64,000 nucleotides of DNA from Pseudo-nitzschia pungens (lineage: Eukaryota > Bacillariophyta > Bacillariophyceae > Bacillariales > Bacillariaceae): positions 4,979,346-5,043,345 of the forward strand of contig CM074761.1 of the NCBI GenBank assembly GCA_037355855.1, read 5' to 3'. The position numbers were made by a program, and so were the translations under genes. The notes beneath the pieces were generated by a model. That model was given only the letters and a program-made list of their open reading frames with translations, had not been told where the DNA came from and did no database searches. Below, piece by piece: positions 20,871-32,728 of the stretch (its first letter is position 1; each line of letters starts with the position of its first letter).

Positions 20871-23771
20871 CTAGGCACCGCAGTTCAGGCAGACTTCCTC
20901 CTCCTCGGCCTGGCCCAGCGTGGCGCTGTCCACCAGGGGCTTGGCCTCGATCATCGGCTTTCTCGTCTTGAGGGTTTCCATGGGGGGAATCCTGGGGAGT
21001 TTCTTGTTGTTTTCCTTGCCCGACGAGACGGTGGCCTTTTTCTTGGTGTCGGCGGCGAGTTTTTCCTGGATCCACCGTGAACTGGATGGCGTCGGCCTTG
21101 GGTCTCGATCGCAGGTAGTACATCCCCGTCTTGAGCCCCTTCTTCCAGGCGTAAAAGTGCATCGACGTCAGCTTCTTGGAGGAGGGATCGGCGATGTGGA
21201 CGTTCAGGCTCTGGCTCTGGCAGATAAAGGGGGACCGATCGGCGGCCAGGTCGAGGATGACCCGCTGCGGGATCTCCCAGACCGTCTTGTACACGTCGCG
21301 GAGCTCCCTGGGAATCTCCTCGATCTTCTGGACCGATCCTCTGTCGGCGATGAGCCGGTTGCGGATGGACTCGTTCCAGATCCCGAGCCGGGTGAGATCG
21401 CGCAGGAGGTGCTTGTTGACGATCGTGAATTCCCCCGCCAGCACGCGCCGGTTGTAGATGTTGGACGTGAAGGGCTCGGTGCTCTCGTTGTTCCCGAGGA
21501 TCTGGGCGGTGGACGCCGTGGGCATGGGGGCGACCAGCAGCGAGTTTCTCATCCCGTGCTCCGCAATGTCGCGCTTGAGGGCTTCCCAGTCCCAGCGATC
21601 GGTGGGCGTGACGCCCCACAGGTCGTACTGGAGCTTTCCCTGGCTGACCGGGGACCCGGGGTAGCTCTCGTAGCGGCCCTCCTCCGCGGCGAGCCGGCAG
21701 CTGGCGGTGCAGGCGCCAAAGTAGATGGTCTCGAAGATGTCCCGGTTGAGCCTCGCCGCCTCGGGCGAATCGAACGGGAGCTTGAGCATGGCAAAGGTGT
21801 CGGCCAGTCCCTGGACCCCGAGCCCGATCGGGGCGGTGCTTCTTGTTCGAGCGCTTTGCTTCCGGGATGGGATAAAAGTTGCGATCGATGACGCGGTTGA
21901 GGTTCCGGGTCAGGGTCATGGCCACCTCCCGGAGCTTGTCGAAGTCAAAGACCAGCGGCCCGCTGCCCGAGAGCGGCCGCACCAGCTTGGAGAGGCTGAT
22001 GCTGGCGAGGTTGCAGACGGCGGTCTCCTCCGGGGACGTGTACTGGACGATTTCCGTGCACAGGTTGGAGCTGCGGATGGTTCCCAGGTTCTGCTGGTTG
22101 GACTTGCTGTTGCAGTGGTCCTTGTAGAGCATGTAGGGCGTCCCGGTCTCGACCTGCGAGTCCAGAATGGCGAACCAGAGCTGCTGGGCCTGGATGGTCT
22201 CGCGGCCCCTGCCCTCTCTCTCGTATTTCTCGTAGAGCTCCTTGAATTCCTCGCCGTGGCAATCGGGGAGCCCCGGGCACTCGTCGGGGCACATGAGCGT
22301 CCAGGTCCCGTTGGACTTGACCCGTTCCATGAAGAGATCGGGGATCCACAGCGCGTAAAAGAGGATCCCGGGCGCGGTCGGCCTCGTTTCCGTGGTTCTT
22401 GCGCAGGTCCAGAAAGGCAAAGACGTCGGCGTGCCAGGGCTCCAGGTAGACGGCGATGCTTCCCTTGCGCTTGCCGCCGCCCTGGTCGACGTACCGGGCC
22501 GTGTTGTTGAAGACCCGCAGCATGGGGACGATCCCGTTGGAGGTCCCGTTGGTTCCGCGGATGTAGGACTTGGAGGCCCGTACGTTGTGGGTGGCGAGGC
22601 CGATGCCCCCGGCGTACTTGGAGATGACGGCGCAGTCCTTGAGGGTGTCGTAGATGCCGTCGATCGAGTCCTCCTTCATGGTCAGGAGAAAGCACGAGGA
22701 CATCTGCGGGTTTTTGGTCCCGGCGTTGAAGAGCGTGGGCGTCGCGTGCGTGAAGTATCGCTCCGAGAGTCCCTCGTAGGTCTCGAGGACCCGGTCGATG
22801 TCGTTTCCGTGGATCCCGACGGCGACGCGCATGAGCATGCACTGGGGCCGCTCGGCGATCTTGCCGTTGAGCTTGAGCAGGTAGGATTTCTCGAGTGTCT
22901 TGAATCCGAAGTAGTCGTATTCAAAGTCGTTGTCGTGGTTGATGGCGTTGTCGAGAACGTCCTTGTGCTCCATGACCGTCTCGTAGTACTCCTTGGACAC
23001 CAGCGGACCGGGTTTGCCGGTGGTGGGGTGGATGTAGTTGTAGAGTTGTTCCGTGAGTTCCGAGAAGACCTCGCAGGTGGATTTCTGGAGGTTCGACACC
23101 GAGATGCGGGCGGCGAGGATGGAGTAATCGGGGTGCTGGGTGGCAAAGGAGGCGGCGGTCTGGGCGGCGAGTCTGTTTGGGACGGCGGGGCGTGAGTGAA
23201 CCAAACAATAATGATAAGTGCAAGTGATGGTACAAGCAATGGTACAAAATAATGGTACAAGAAATGATGCAAACGATTACAACCCAAACCAAAATAAGCA
23301 TAAATAGAAAAAAACAATGCGAATGCGAATGCAAATGCAAATGCGAATGCAAACGCAAAAACAAGTGCACGGACTCACTCATCGAGTTCGTGGGTGGTGA
23401 CCCCCGGGTACACTCCCTGGATCACCTTTTGGGCCACGAGCGGAGGTTCCACGTGCTGGATCCGAAACGGAGTTGGGAGAGGGAAGGGAAAACACCGAGT
23501 TGAGATGGTGAGTCGGGTTGAGTGGATTGCCGTGGATGATTGGCGGGAAAAAATCCGGTGTCGGAATCCATATCTATATTGATCTGTAAGTATATTGATA
23601 TATATACCGCGGCCCCAACGCGGACGCTTCGTCGCTTGCGCCGCCTCCATCGCTTTCCTGCCGGCTTACCTTGGTGTCCAATCCGAACGCTAGCTTGGCG
23701 ATGCGGCTGGTGATCTTGTCGAAGTGGACGGATTCCATTCGGCCGTCTCGTTTGATTACGTGCATGCTCAT
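20871..23771 (-). CDS. RNR1: Ribonucleoside-diphosphate reductase large subunit (class I)
   Basis: Reduces ribonucleotides to deoxyribonucleotides with the small subunit. Exons: 23670-23771 (ATP-cone, [18 protein letters not shown]), 23379-23455 ([19 protein letters not shown]) and 20871-23172. Active-site motifs are present: [20 protein letters not shown] with the Asn/Cys/Glu set, and [14 protein letters not shown]. So are the GMYYLR tyrosine pair and the C-terminal redox pair [11 protein letters not shown]. Exon 3 contains three single extra bases, at about 22363-22364, 21830-21833 and 21068-21069. Deleting all three restores one frame of 825 residues with expected sequence on both sides ([46 protein letters not shown]). 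All three sit beside a GATC. Intron 2 has an AATGCG/AATGCA tract. The small subunit is not in this window. Confidence 0.95.
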
Positions 23772-23821
23772 GATATTCCTATTGTTGTTGATCCCGAAAG
23801 AAATACTGCTGTAATGTAATG

Positions 23822-23935
23822 TGATGCGATGCGATGCGATGTTATGTGATGTGATGCGATGCGATGCGATGCGATGTTATGCGATGCGATGCGATGCGAT
23901 GCGATGTTATGTGATGCGATCTGATGCGATGATGT
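23822..23935 (+). repeat. GATGC pentanucleotide microsatellite
   Basis: Imperfect gatgc units with interspersed gatgt and gttat changes, 50 bases upstream of the RNR start codon. Confidence 0.9.
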
Positions 23936-24000
23936 GTTCTTCGATTTGTTCCCGCGCTATTCGCTTGCTTCCCTTTCGTTGCCTTTCTTTGCGTCGAGTT

Positions 24001-24106
24001 GCTAGTGCTGTTGGTATTGCTGTTGCTGTTGGTATTGCTATTGCTATTGCTATTGCTATTGCTATTGCTATTGCTATTGCTATTGCTATTGCTAGTGCAG
24101 TTGCGG
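24001..24106 (+). repeat. TTGCTA hexanucleotide tract
   Basis: About a dozen ttgcta units flanked by ttgctgttgg variants. It belongs to the GATTGC-like hexamer family seen at several other loci in this window. Confidence 0.9.
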
Positions 24107-24574
24107 TTGCCTTCTTGGAGTTGCCTTTGCGGATTGCCTCGGGTGAAATGGCGTTGGGATGTGGTCGAGTTGCGGTTTGTGACGAGATCGCGGAGCTTTT
24201 TTCACACCGAAAAAATAATAAAAACATGCCCCAACCATCTCTTGCGACTCGGCTACGTACGGTATGTACCGGTTGCACTGCAGCTCCAGCGTAGTGGATT
24301 GTTTTTTCTCTCGCTCGCAGCGACAGCGTCGTCCCGTGTGGTGGTGTCGTCGTTCGCGCAAAAAAAAACGATGGATGCCCCTCCTCTTTGGGAAGCAATG
24401 CCGCGTGATCTGTTCCGCTGTAGGATTTCTATTGATTCCTACGGAGCCAAATACGACATTCGTGGCTTCCACGCAGGTCGGAAAAAGGCGCGCTTTCGTT
24501 CCTGGCCCGTGTCGAAAACTTCGCGCCAAAAGAAGAAAATAATAAGAATTCGGTATTGAGCAGTACCGGTACGA

Positions 24575-24618
24575 GTAAGGTTACCGGTACTGGTATCGGT
24601 ACGTACCGGTAACCTTAC
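24575..24618. repeat. 16-base perfect inverted repeat within the spacer element
   Basis: GTAAGGTTACCGGTAC at 24575-24590 and its exact reverse complement at 24603-24618 are separated by 12 bases, so this stretch could form a 16-bp stem. It is the clearest paired form of the element dispersed through the spacers. Confidence 0.9.
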
Positions 24619-25163
24619 GTACCGTACCAAAGGAAGGAAGGAAGGAAGGAATCATCATCGTCACATTCGTGGTTCCGTCGTAAGATCCTACACGAAACCA
24701 GTACGGGGGTTCGGTTCGGGATGCACTCGGGGATCGACTCACTCGACTCAAATCGAATCGTCACGAAATCACCGAGCTCGGATGAAAAAAAAAAAAGCTT
24801 ATCGTAATGATCATGCTCGAACCAGAATACAGTACGAGGTAACCTAGTGTGATGCCATCTCACAACATCTCACAATAAACGGTAATTACGAAGGACTTGC
24901 ATCCGACACGCCGCCTTCCCGAGTTGCAGCCCGATCGTTGGGCAGGACAACGGACGCTATCGAACCGCAGCAAAAACCGACAGCCCCATCCCGCATCTCG
25001 TCCTTCGTTGATCGCCGGGCTTCTTCGAATGCAGCGTTGACAACGATTCGCTCCCCGGAAAGAAATCGAAACGCATTCGAAAAAACCCTTTCCATGCGGG
25101 GTTGTCCTTGTCGTTGTCGCGTGCCCGAGCGATAGATCGTTTGCGGAAGAAACGGCGAGGGCT

Positions 25164-26384
25164 ATGGGGCGGCCGGTGGATTCCGATGCGAGGAAGCGTC
25201 CGGGATCATTCCCAAACGGGAATCGGAATGCTTGCGTGGAGCCGGTTTCGGCGCTGGAACTCTGCCGCAGAAGCATGAAGCGCAAACGGGGAATGCAACT
25301 GCAGCTCCAAAATCAACATCAACATCAACATCAACATCCACTGCAAGCGCAGCAATCGCGGGGCGAATTCGAATCCCCGTTTGCTCGCAACAGCAGCAGC
25401 AGCAACGCGCCGCTGCCCCTCTCGCTGTGCCTGCTGCGACGCCCGGGCCTCTCCCTGCCCCACGGCCTCACCGAACTGGCGGGTCCCGCCGGGGCGGGCA
25501 AGACCCAGCTGGCCCTCAGCCTCTGCGCCGATTGCGTGCAGCGCCATCCCTCCGCCCGGGCGGTCTACCTCTCGCTGGGGGGATCCGGCCGGTCCCTCTC
25601 GAGGGCGGCGGGGCGGCTCCGGGACATGCTCTTGGAACGGGAACGGGACTCCCGGTGGCGGTGCGGCGGGAGTGGCGACAATACCACTACCAATACCAGT
25701 AACAATGCCAATACCAATGCCAACGACAATGCTTCGGAGGAGTGGGTGCACGGGTGCCTGACCCGGGTGCTCCTGCGCTGGATCTGCAACACGGAGGAAC
25801 TGACGGACGTCCTCCTCAACAAGCTGCCCCCGCTGCTGCGGAGGCATCACCCCACGGTGTCGGTCGTGGTCCTGGACGGAATCGCGAGCCTCTTTCGGGT
25901 GCTCCCGGAGGAAATGGTTGCCGGCGGCATGGGCAACAGAAACAACAGCGACAGCAGCAACGACAGCGACAGCAGCAACAACAGCACCATCCGTCCCTGG
26001 CACGACCGGGCTCTGGCCTTTTTCGAGCTCTCCAATCTCTGCAAGAAACTCTCCTCCCGGTTCGGGATTCCGGTGCTGGTGGTGAACGAGTGCACGAGCA
26101 AGATCCTTCCGGGGAGCGGTGGCTCGGGGGCCCGACCCGTCCTCGAGCCGGCGCTCGGCCTCGCGTGGTCCCAGTGCGTCAACGCCAGCTTTTTCGTCGT
26201 TCGCGCGCCGCGAGCGACCGCCGCGGCGACGGACGCCGGAGGCGGGGGACTCATCCGGGTTCTGCGGTGTCGGAAGGCGCCGCACATTTCCTCCGAGCGG
26301 CCCGGGACCGAATTCCGGATCGACCGAAGCGGGACCACGGCGTTCCCGGAGCGGCAACGCGCGGGTGGGGGCACTCCGCGATAG
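25164..26384 (+). CDS. XRCC3: RAD51 paralogue, XRCC3-like
   Basis: RecA-fold ATPase, likely in homologous recombination repair. Single exon, 406 residues. Walker A is GPAGAGKTQLALSLC (near residue 109) after LPHGLTELA, and Walker B is VSVVVLDGIASLFRV (near 233). The stretch between, VHGCLTRVLLRWICNTEELTDVLLNKLPPLL, matches the XRCC3 pattern. The strand PVLVVNECTSKILPG and then LGLAWSQCVNASFFVVRAP follow as in XRCC3. Low-complexity inserts (His/Gln repeat, Asn/Thr repeat, Asn/Ser repeat) lengthen the loops and are made of trinucleotide or hexanucleotide tracts. XRCC3 fits best; another RAD51 paralogue cannot be fully excluded by eye. It converges on the AdoMetDC gene. Confidence 0.8.
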   Translation: MGRPVDSDARKRPGSFPNGNRNACVEPVSALELCRRSMKRKRGMQLQLQNQHQHQHQHPLQAQQSRGEFESPFARNSSSSNAPLPLSLCLLRRPGLSLPHGLTELAGPAGAGKTQLALSLCADCVQRHPSARAVYLSLGGSGRSLSRAAGRLRDMLLERERDSRWRCGGSGDNTTTNTSNNANTNANDNASEEWVHGCLTRVLLRWICNTEELTDVLLNKLPPLLRRHHPTVSVVVLDGIASLFRVLPEEMVAGGMGNRNNSDSSNDSDSSNNSTIRPWHDRALAFFELSNLCKKLSSRFGIPVLVVNECTSKILPGSGGSGARPVLEPALGLAWSQCVNASFFVVRAPRATAAATDAGGGGLIRVLRCRKAPHISSERPGTEFRIDRSGTTAFPERQRAGGGTPR

Positions 26385-26905
26385 ATGCGCACGGACCGCA
26401 ACACCGGATGCGGAGAGAGAGAGAGAGAGAGAGAGACAAACCAACATACAACACACAAATAACACATACACAGGGTAGACCATTGTACCATTACAAGAAA
26501 CAGTTGTCGTGGGAGAAATTGTAGAAAGTAAGGAATAGCAACTAGTGGCAGTTGTTCTCGTGGCAGTTGCTTGTTCTCTGCAGTTTCGATAGACCCATTC
26601 GTGGCAGTTGTGTGTGCCGAGACAGCGTCGTTGCGTTGTTCCAAAGAGGCACGCGTCACAATCACCACCGAGCAACGGAAATCCGCAGACAATCGCAACA
26701 GATCCATACACGGTCGTAGTAATAATAATAGTAGTCGTAATGGTAGTAGTAATGGTAATGGTAATAGTAATGCAAGTAATGAAGATGGTGATGGTGATGA
26801 TGACGATAGCAACAACGACAGGCACCGAACAAATACCGATGCAACAGCGGCATCCGGCAGCGGCAACCCCTCCCGGCGCCTCGAGAAGGGTCGCTCCTCC
26901 TCGTG
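26385..26905. other. Convergent 3' spacer with simple repeats
   Basis: An AG tract at about 26412-26436 and a purine-rich tract of gta, gtaatg and gatgat units at about 26715-26800 lie between two converging genes. No gene was supported. Confidence 0.6.
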
Positions 26906-28238
26906 TCATCCCAGGGTCATGCCCCGCCGCTTGTTGGCGCGGATCTGCGCGAGCGAAACGTCCGTCTTCAGGACCCAGTTTCCCATCATGCAGCAGCAAT
27001 CGCCCTCCACCTTGATGGACGCGCACGAGCTGCGCTTGTACATCATCTGCTTGATGCCCGTCTCCTCGGCGAACACCCGGGTGGCCGGTAACCACGATCT
27101 GGGAGTCGAGTCCCGAAGCCATGATGGGGTTCTCCTTGACGAGCCGGAGTCCCAGGTCGTCCGCCATGAGGGTCAGGACGAAGCGCTTCGGACGAAAGGT
27201 CCGGACGACGTTGGTGATGAGGGAATTGTACGACGCCACCTTCTGGTTGGTTTCGAAACTCACGTAGCTCGAACCCGCCTCGGGGGTGATGTGGATGGTG
27301 GAGTAGGACCGGAACAAGATGGCATTCATCGAATACCCGCACGGCTCAAAGGCCCGGTCGTCGATGACGGCGCCCGGCACGAGGGCGTCGATGCCGGATC
27401 TGACGGATTGTTGTCTGGAAATGCGCTTGATCTCGTCGGCCTTGCTTTCCCCCTCGAGGACATCGTAATTGTTGTAATAAAAGAGGTCGGCAACGTCCTG
27501 GTCAATGTCAAACATCATGATGTTCAGGACCCGGTCGGTGTCCATTTCGAGGGATTGGGAGCGAATGGTGTGGTCGGCAACGTACACAAACCAGTGATCG
27601 GACGTGACGGGACCCAGCGTGTAGCCGTTCCCGTCCAACCGATCGCACAGATTGCGGTGGCTGTAGAGGTACTCCAGTTCCTGGTGAAAGGATTGGTGGG
27701 GCCACGCCTGGTCGCCGGGGAAGTTGAAGTTCTTGCGGCTGTACCCCACCCAATCGATTTCCAATCCCAGCTTGTGGCCCAGATCGATCAGAACGGAGAT
27801 GCACCGCAAGAGCGTGGTCGTTCCGCACGTTTTCAGGACCACCATGTAGGGATATACAAAGAGAGACGACTCGGACAAAACGTACGCGTCGAGGTAGGTG
27901 TTCGATACGCTCGAGAGGATGGTGACACGGGCCCGGTCGCAAATCAGGTCCAGCTCGGCGCGGCCGAGGGAACGGAGGCCGATCCGACGGGGTGCGCCTC
28001 CCGCGGCGTCTCCGGGAGCGGGAGAAATATTCTGCGGGCCCTCCGTGTCCCCCTTTCGGCGAAAGACGACTTCGAGCGTCTTTTCGGGGCCCTCGAATAC
28101 GCCGGTGTATTCTCTCTCGATGATGTTGCCGCTGCCATCGTCGTCGAAGGAATAAGGGAATTGGGATTCGATCGTGTTGGGAACCTGGTCGTTGGCTGCT
28201 GCTCCCTTTTCGGAAGAGGAGTCGTCGTTCGCCTGCAT
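26906..28238 (-). CDS. AMD1: S-adenosylmethionine decarboxylase proenzyme
   Basis: Pyruvoyl enzyme that makes decarboxylated S-adenosylmethionine, the aminopropyl donor for spermidine and spermine. The proenzyme cleavage site is clear in YVLSESSLFVYPY, where the second Ser becomes the pyruvoyl group, followed by LKTCGTTTLLRC with the catalytic Cys. Further conserved blocks are FPGDQAWPHQSFHQELEYL and FEPCGYSMNAILFRSYSTIH, then ITPEAGSSYVSFETN. One extra C at about 27085-27086 breaks the frame after SQIVV. Repaired, it continues TATRVFAEETGIKQMMYKR and ends RANKRRGMTLG, giving 443 residues. The unrepaired frame runs on for hundreds of residues into XRCC3 antisense, which is an artefact. No leader uORF typical of this gene was identified. 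Confidence 0.94.
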
Positions 28239-29227
28239 TTTACACGTATTAGTCTTAGTATTATGTTCGAGTGTCTAGTGTCTATTGATCCTCGTTAATC
28301 TCGCTCCAAACAATTCTGCGTGCAATTCCACATGCCTTTGTTGAAGACGTTTGAGACGTGTTTGAGGTTGGCGTAAGTAATGAGGTATGAGTAAGGTACT
28401 CGTATTCTTCTTACGAAGTATTATTTGTACCAGTCAGGTGTCAGATTACCCGTATTCAATGCCGGTACCAAAGCTGGTACAATGCTGGAATGGTTCGATC
28501 AGACGACCATCGTCAATAGACAACAGATTTTTTAGATTCCGGATTCTACATGCTTGTTTTTTCAATCAAAATCGATTTCTCGATTGATGGTTGGTGACTG
28601 TTCATGATGGTGATGATGATGATGCAGTGCGGACAAAAGCAACTTTGTCCGTTGGGGAAGAAAATGAGGGTGAAAACGATTGTCTCCCCGAGATACGAAT
28701 CCAGGGGCTGTTCTTCTGACTCGTGTTCTGGAGTATGTCCACAGCTTATGAAAAGTTGACGGAGTTAGTTCTCGAGCTGGCATCTTTTTACCACATGCAA
28801 ATTGAATTTATTTTTGGCTATTGCTTTGTACGGCAAGTTAACCTTACTCTGATAGATACTGTCAATATCATTATTTACGGTTATTGTACGTTGGTAGATC
28901 GGTATTCGGCATCCGAAATTCCATGGGATGGTAAGGTAAGGTTTATCTTACCGGTAATCTTATGCATGCATACACGTGTTGGTATGCGTTCCTCGTTGTT
29001 CGTGTGACCATGTTTGGAGTCTGGAGTCTAGAGGAGTCTGGAATTTTCTCTCCCCTCTCACCCCTAAACAGCAGTTTCTTTCTCCTGAAACAATCTTTAT
29101 CCAGATTACTGGAACGTGTATTCAATAGTATGAATATTGAATACAATAATTGCATCCTATTCAATCAACAGTATAGCAACGTCATCATCTATTTGGGCTC
29201 TCAATCAACTGGACTTAGTTTTCCATG

Positions 29228-29302
29228 AAGTAGTACTACTACTACTAGTAGTCACCTAAGTAGTAGTACTACTAGTACATCTAGTAGTAGTATTACTAGT
29301 TA
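29228..29302. repeat. TAC/GTA triplet cluster with ACTAGT units
   Basis: Alternating tagtactac and gtagtagtac runs around the central tcacctaa, making two self-complementary arms. Confidence 0.85.
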
Positions 29303-29353
29303 ATCTCTTGTTTCAAGTTCTTGGATAGTTGCTGGCTCTAATCTGAGTATTGT

Positions 29354-29380
29354 GCTCTCTCTCTCTCTCTCTCTCTCTCT
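29354..29380 (+). repeat. CT dinucleotide microsatellite
   Basis: About thirteen CT units upstream of the calpain-7 gene. Confidence 0.95.
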
Positions 29381-29810
29381 GTTCCTGCCAGCAAAATAAT
29401 GGGCACGCAGACCAAGAACTGATCAGCAGGTTTCATGGGAATTGGAAACTCCCAAAGTGGTGAGAACTTCGGTCACTGCGCACCGACCAACCCAACATGC
29501 ACTCGCATCTGTATCCACGATTCATTTTGCTGTTGTTAAAAACAAATTCGAATTTATCTTCCGGGTGTGCAATGCATTTGTTTTGCGGTGTTGCTCGTAA
29601 TTACCGGTACCGGTACAAGTAAGTTAATAATCGTTCAAATCTCTTGGTTCGTGCTTTCCTAAAACGGCGAGCAAGGTTTTCATCAAGATGGAATGACGTC
29701 CGAAAGTTGTCCATTGCGGTCGCTGTCCATTTTGATTAACAGAAACCGATACAGTAGAGCAGGAAGACATTACCGTACACGTTCCCTACATCTTAGAGTT
29801 GAAACAAACA

Positions 29811-32660
29811 ATGGACCTCGAAGACGTGTTTCAGTTGCTCGAGACGGCCAAAGGGCTAGAGAAAAGCGGTCAACGCATCGAAGCGGCCACGAAATACTAC
29901 GAGAGTTGCTATCTCATGCGTCAGATTTTAGCACGGTTTCCTCAGAACGAACAATCCTCTCCGACGTATCGCCTTTTACAGGAAAACATCGAAACCTACA
30001 CCCAGGCTGCTCAAAATTTGTACTTTGACGATGCTAGCGTGGCACCGACCAACAGGCCGGGAACCGTCGTCATCCCCAACAATTTATCGCCGGAAGGACT
30101 CGATGATGATGTATCGGTTCTGACATATCCAGCAATGACACACCCGGCAATGACAATGCCGGTTACACCTCAAAAGCCGAAACATCCGGACCACGAGCGA
30201 TTCACCGAGATTCACCCAATCTGCCGAACTCAATCGGCTGGCTGGTCTGGCAAACGCGAGCCTGAAGCAAGCGATCGATTTCGACGAGAAGAATCGAACG
30301 GAAGATGCCATTAAATCGTACATGGATGCGGCGGAAAACTATCTCGGTGCCATAAAGCTAGCAACTCAGTCTTCGTCGTCGTCGTCGATCACGGAAGTCA
30401 TGACGCGTCGCTTGACTTCCGCCATGGATCGGATAGAGGCGCTGAAAAATCCAACCGCCAATCGGCAGTTGATTCGTCAACAACACGATACGAGAGAAAA
30501 CACGACGCACACCGATGTGAGTAACCACGAATCATCTTCTTCATTTTCTTCTTACATCTTCATCTTCATCCGCGCACTCCTATTCCAAAGCAGAAATTGC
30601 GGTACTAAAACACTCTTCGCTCATAGCATCGGGTTTGTTTTTGCCTTTTTCGGAAGACGAAGCCCGGTCACTATCGCGGCAAGTAGCATTGCAGAAACCA
30701 AATACCACTAACGACCATGCTTGGAACGATCCAGACGGATATCTTCGTCTGTCGGATAAGCAAAAGAAGATATTCTATCGATGGGCACGGCCCCACGAGA
30801 TCGTCCAGGAGCGTGCCCAAAGGGGTGTGAAACAGCGTCCGCCGGTGATGATATCACAGATCAATCCCTACACGATACGGCAACAATACGTGACCGATTG
30901 CAGTTTCATTGCAAGCTTGTGCATTTGCGCGTTGTTCGAGAAACGCTTTCGCAAGCGGCTGATAACATCCATCATCTATCCCCAGGACAACAATGGAATG
31001 CCCATCTACAACCCTGCGGGAAAGTACATGGTCAAGCTGTGGCTGAACGGGGTTGCACGGTGTGTGGTCGTAGACGACCGCCTGCCGGTGGATCGGTATG
31101 CAAACTTGTTGTGCTCCCAGACGTCGGGGGATCGCAGTCAACTCGAAGCTGTTTTGCTCGATCGTAGAAAAGGCCTACATGAAGCTATGTGGAGGATACG
31201 ATTTTCCGGGAAGCAACTCGGGTGTCGATCTGTTTTCACTCACCGGATGGATACCCGAACGAATTTTCTTTCCGTCTCGGCAGGGTCGTGGAGGAATTCG
31301 GGACTTTGAAACGCCACCCGATCGAGCCTGGGAACGTCTCTTTTCAGCTTATTCCTTTGGTGACTGCCTCATCACTGTTTCTACGTCGCGCGATATAGCA
31401 GAAAAGGAAGCAGACGCGCTCGGTTTGGTGACGGGTCACGCGTATGCCGTGCTCGATGTCGTCCAGTCGGTAAGCGGAATGAAGCTGCTGCAGTTGAAGA
31501 ATCCGTGGGCGCGCAAGGGATGGAAAGGGAAGTTCTCGCCGCACGACAAAAAAAGTTGGGGAGATCGATCGTTGCGGTCGGAACTCAAGTATGATCCGGT
31601 CGAGGCCGCAAAACACGACGATGGAGTTTTTTGGATCAGCTGGGACGACGTCCTGCTCTACTTTCGAAATCTACAACTGAGTTGGAACCCAAAGCTATTC
31701 TCCTACAGGTTTACCACGCATGGGATGTGGCCAGTCAAACAAGGACCCGAAATCGATGTCTTTAATATCGGAGAAAATCCACAATACATTATGGTCTTGT
31801 CGGACAAATCCGTTCTGAAAAAGCCAACCATTTGGATTTTGATTTCAAGACATGTATCAAAGCAAGAACAGGAGGGAGCAGATATTGACGATTTTCTCAC
31901 CATACACCTCTTGAGGAATTCGGCCAAGCTGGAAAGGCTATGGTATCCAAATAGCAAAGCAACCATTTCTAATGGATGCTATACAAACAACCCGCACGTT
32001 CTTCTGCGACACGATGTGAAAGGTCCCGAGGACCAATTCATCTCATTGGTTCTTTCTCAACACCAAAAAAAGAAGGACTTGGCGTACACACTTTCCTGCT
32101 ATTGTACAGAACCCTTTACACTCTCACGTCCTCCGAAAATGTTGCCTTGCAAACTAAATTTTGCAAGTGAATGGACTGCGCAATCAGCGGGAGGCGCTTT
32201 TGGGTCTACCAATTTCTTCCTGAATCCAATGTTTGAAATCTCTCTGACGAGAAAAACAACAATGCAAATACGTTGTACTGCACCGAGCAGATTTGCGGGT
32301 AAGCAGTCAAAGTTTTCTTTGCGGTTGCGCATTTTTTTTGGTTCCAAATCCGTCTTGGAATTTTCTCAATTTTGATTTCTTGCACATTTTGCCATCGTCA
32401 CAGTGAACATCATGCTACTCGGCATTCTTGACAACAAAAACGCCGGAAACAAAAGGAATCTCAGGGAGTTGGTGAGGTATAGTAAAAAACCCGTCCTGGA
32501 TTCTGGCAATTATCGGCATGGATTCACCGTAACTGAAATGAAGTCAATCAATCCCGGCACATACGTCTTGATTGCATCCACCTATGATAAGAACCAGATT
32601 GGAAAATTCATTGTGAAAATGGACACATCGATCGATGTTGCGGCGAATCAAATTGCTTGA
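29811..32660 (+). CDS. CAPN7: Calpain-7-like cysteine protease with MIT domains
   Basis: Calpain-7/PalB proteases bind ESCRT-III through N-terminal MIT domains. Exons: 29811 to about 30520, about 30591 to 32298, and 32404-32660. The start MDLEDVFQLLETAKGLE opens a first MIT helix bundle; a second lies near 30250-30360 (LANASLKQAIDFDEKNRTED). The protease core has the full triad: Cys in QYVTDCSFIASL, His in VTGHAYAVLDV, Asn in LQLKNPWARKGWKGKF. The marker CGGYDFPGSNSGVDL is also present. C2-like C-terminal domains follow (ISWDDVLLYFRNLQLSWNP, SAGGAFGSTNFFLNP). Two extra bases break the frame, near 30199-30215 and at 31146-31147; without them 890 residues result. The first intron is uncertain: a GTGAGT donor at 30517 is stronger than GTAACC at 30521 but does not keep frame. 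Confidence 0.88.
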
Positions 32661-32728
32661 AGAGTCTAAACGCCAAAAATTGTACTTTAATCGGTTTAAA
32701 TTTTTGTTACGGTGTGCTGTGTTGCAAC

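Larger units (their letters stand above)
23772..25163. other. Divergent promoter region, RNR / XRCC3-like, with microsatellites
   Basis: Carries a GATGC pentamer tract (about 23822-23935), a TTGCTA hexamer tract (about 24001-24106), and a dense copy of the spacer element with a 16-base inverted repeat (24575-24618). A 62-residue open frame from 24371 has an ATG but no recognised domain, so I do not call it a gene. Confidence 0.6.
28239..29810. other. Divergent promoter region, AdoMetDC / calpain-7
   Basis: Holds spacer element copies at about 28388-28400, 28930-28962 and 29604-29626, a TAC/GTA cluster at 29228-29302, and a CT tract at 29354-29380. No open frame shows a domain. Confidence 0.6.

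Noticed and set aside
23821..24294. 157-residue frame with [11 protein letters not shown] repeats
   Set aside because: Translation of the GATGC and TTGCTA microsatellites.
24371..24559. 62-residue frame from an ATG in the RNR/XRCC3 spacer
   Set aside because: No domain and next to repeats; not enough evidence for a gene.
18400..28000. Gene cluster for nucleotide and polyamine synthesis
   Set aside because: SHMT, RNR and AdoMetDC are neighbours but have separate promoters and orientations, and eukaryotic housekeeping genes often adjoin by chance.
25206..28238. Apparent 1010-residue reading frame on the minus strand
   Set aside because: Its first third is AdoMetDC; after the extra base at 27085-27086 it runs into antisense of XRCC3. 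The true stop is at 26906.
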